A stretch of DNA of 64,000 bases, taken from assembly GCA_013334965.1 (NCBI GenBank), contig JAAXWO010000004.1:62001-126000 (forward strand), read 5' to 3'. Shown in pieces: positions 63,129-64,000 of this stretch. The stretch is from Chlorobiaceae bacterium (GTDB lineage: Bacteria; Bacteroidota; Chlorobiia; Chlorobiales; Chlorobiaceae). Positions within the stretch are counted from its first letter, which is position 1; each line of letters begins with the position of its first letter. A model generated the notes under the pieces. The model saw only the letters and a program-made list of their open reading frames with translations, ran no database searches and was not told where the DNA came from. The position numbers were made by a program, and so were the translations under genes.

Positions 63129-64000
63129 TTATGGGTGATCGGCAATGGGGGCGAGGCGTGAGAGCATTGCCTTCAGGGACTCTTCCCAGTGGGGAATGTC
63201 AAGGGCCCAGGCCTCTTTTATTTTCTTTTTGTTCAGTACGCTGAAATGGGGGCGTCTGGCCGGGGTCGGGTAGTCGCTGCTCTCGATCGGGGTTACCCGG
63301 CATTGCAGCCCCCCGATCTCCATGACTGCCCTTGCGACATCGTACCATGAGCAGACTCCCTCATTGGAGTAGTGATAGGTCTCTGCATACCGTTGTGCCG
63401 GTTCGCGCCGGTCGAGGATCGAAACAATGGCTGCCGCGAGATCGGCCGCCCAGGTCGGCGTGCCTGCCTGGTCGAACACCACTCCGATCGACTCTTTCTC
63501 GCTGCCGAGCCTGAGCATGGTCTTCATGAAGTTATGCCCGTGGATCGAATAGAGCCATGAGGTCCTTATTATTATATGCGACGGAGCTATCCTGCGGATC
63601 TCCTCTTCGCCCTCCCATTTTGATTGCCCGTAGACTCCGAGCGGCCGGGCCGGATCATCTTCCCGGTATGGCCGGCTGTTGCTTCCGTCAAACACGTAGT
63701 CGGTCGAAACCTGCACCAGCAAGGCATCAAGGCCCTTTGCAACCGTTGCCAGCACTGCTGCGCCGTCGCGGTTTACCCTGAAGGCTGTTTCGGCATCGCT
63801 CTCGGCACGGTCGACTGCCGTATAAGCGGCACAGTTGACGATCGCCTGTATGCCGTGGTCCCGGCAGAAACCCTCCACCTGCGCCGGGCTGGTGATGTCG
63901 AGTTCAGGCAGGTCCATGAAAAACCAGGTATGGCCGAGATGGGCTGGTTGCAGTTCCTGAAGTTCGGAGCCGAGCTGCCCCCGACTTCCGGTTACGAGAA
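63129..64000 (-). CDS. rmlD: dTDP-4-dehydrorhamnose reductase (N-terminus beyond window)
   Basis: The frame is open to the right edge and lacks only the first few residues: the edge reads LVTGSRGQLGSELQELQ, the NADP-binding GxxGQLG motif. Further on are VNCAAYTAVDRAE, VQVSTDYVFDG, YGQSKWEGEE (YxxxK) and RTSWLYSIHGHNFMKTM, all RmlD hallmarks. It catalyses the final reduction to dTDP-L-rhamnose. The window contains about 290 of ~295 residues. rmlB follows. Confidence 0.94.
   Translation of the reverse strand, partial: LVTGSRGQLGSELQELQPAHLGHTWFFMDLPELDITSPAQVEGFCRDHGIQAIVNCAAYTAVDRAESDAETAFRVNRDGAAVLATVAKGLDALLVQVSTDYVFDGSNSRPYREDDPARPLGVYGQSKWEGEEEIRRIAPSHIIIRTSWLYSIHGHNFMKTMLRLGSEKESIGVVFDQAGTPTWAADLAAAIVSILDRREPAQRYAETYHYSNEGVCSWYDVARAVMEIGGLQCRVTPIESSDYPTPARRPHFSVLNKKKIKEAWALDIPHWEESLKAMLSRLAPIADHP

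Overview
The window reads as chromosome of a green sulfur bacterium (Chlorobiaceae). Supporting signs are a monomeric NADP-type isocitrate dehydrogenase (the form known from Chlorobium, where it serves the reductive TCA cycle), an ArsA-type ATPase with an HSP20-like tail, a carotenoid-desaturase-like flavoprotein carrying a Rieske centre, a long Bacteroidetes/Chlorobi-style IleRS and a cysteine-poor DksA-like protein. Base composition is moderately GC-rich. The exceptions are two AT-rich gaps, at about 41.5 kb and 55.5-56.1 kb. No phage, IS transposase or CRISPR array is visible.

Layout. 1-8.5 kb, minus strand: icd (cut by the window edge), fabI, an arsA-like ATPase, aat, a nitroreductase, an MJ1255-family glycosyltransferase and a UvrD/PcrA helicase, then a small PCD gene. 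9.2-13.2 kb, plus strand: a GH13 glycosidase, yjbQ and dxs, meeting the minus-strand group mutS2-pgsA-pgpA (13.1-16.7 kb). 16.9-24 kb, plus strand: pdxJ-rdgB-uppP, a PHP phosphoesterase, an Mla-type lipid transporter (permease, ATPase, MCE protein) and a serine hydrolase. 24-27 kb: the Rieske/FAD carotenoid enzyme, divergent from queG.

27.1-41.5 kb is an accessory glycosylation-type island, all minus strand. It holds an FkbM methyltransferase, a zinc-ribbon SAM methyltransferase, a 1790-residue protein made of three [TPR + GT9-like glycosyltransferase] modules, a TPR-GT41 (OGT-like) protein, purH, a second TPR-GT41 protein, and a second zinc-ribbon methyltransferase whose 5' end is interrupted by an in-frame TAA. 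41.9-48.6 kb is again housekeeping: purN, queE, a GT2, nfo, ftsX, tRNA-Ala(GGC), a membrane protein and purF.

48.8-55.5 kb is a single 2242-residue YadA-type trimeric autotransporter adhesin with long tandem repeats, preceded by a near-consensus promoter about 300 nt upstream. 56.3-64 kb, minus strand: a dksA-like gene, ileS, a 79-residue orphan, manC, rmlB and rmlD (cut by the window edge).

How parts may connect (inference): nucleotide-sugar genes (manC, rmlB, rmlD), many TPR-linked glycosyltransferases and sugar-type methyltransferases lie in the same 37 kb as a Ser/Thr/Asn-rich giant surface adhesin. The island could therefore modify surface protein or glycan. A second theme is a purine-rich intergenic repeat (GGGAC/AAGGAC type) found just after several stop codons, always in the coding orientation.
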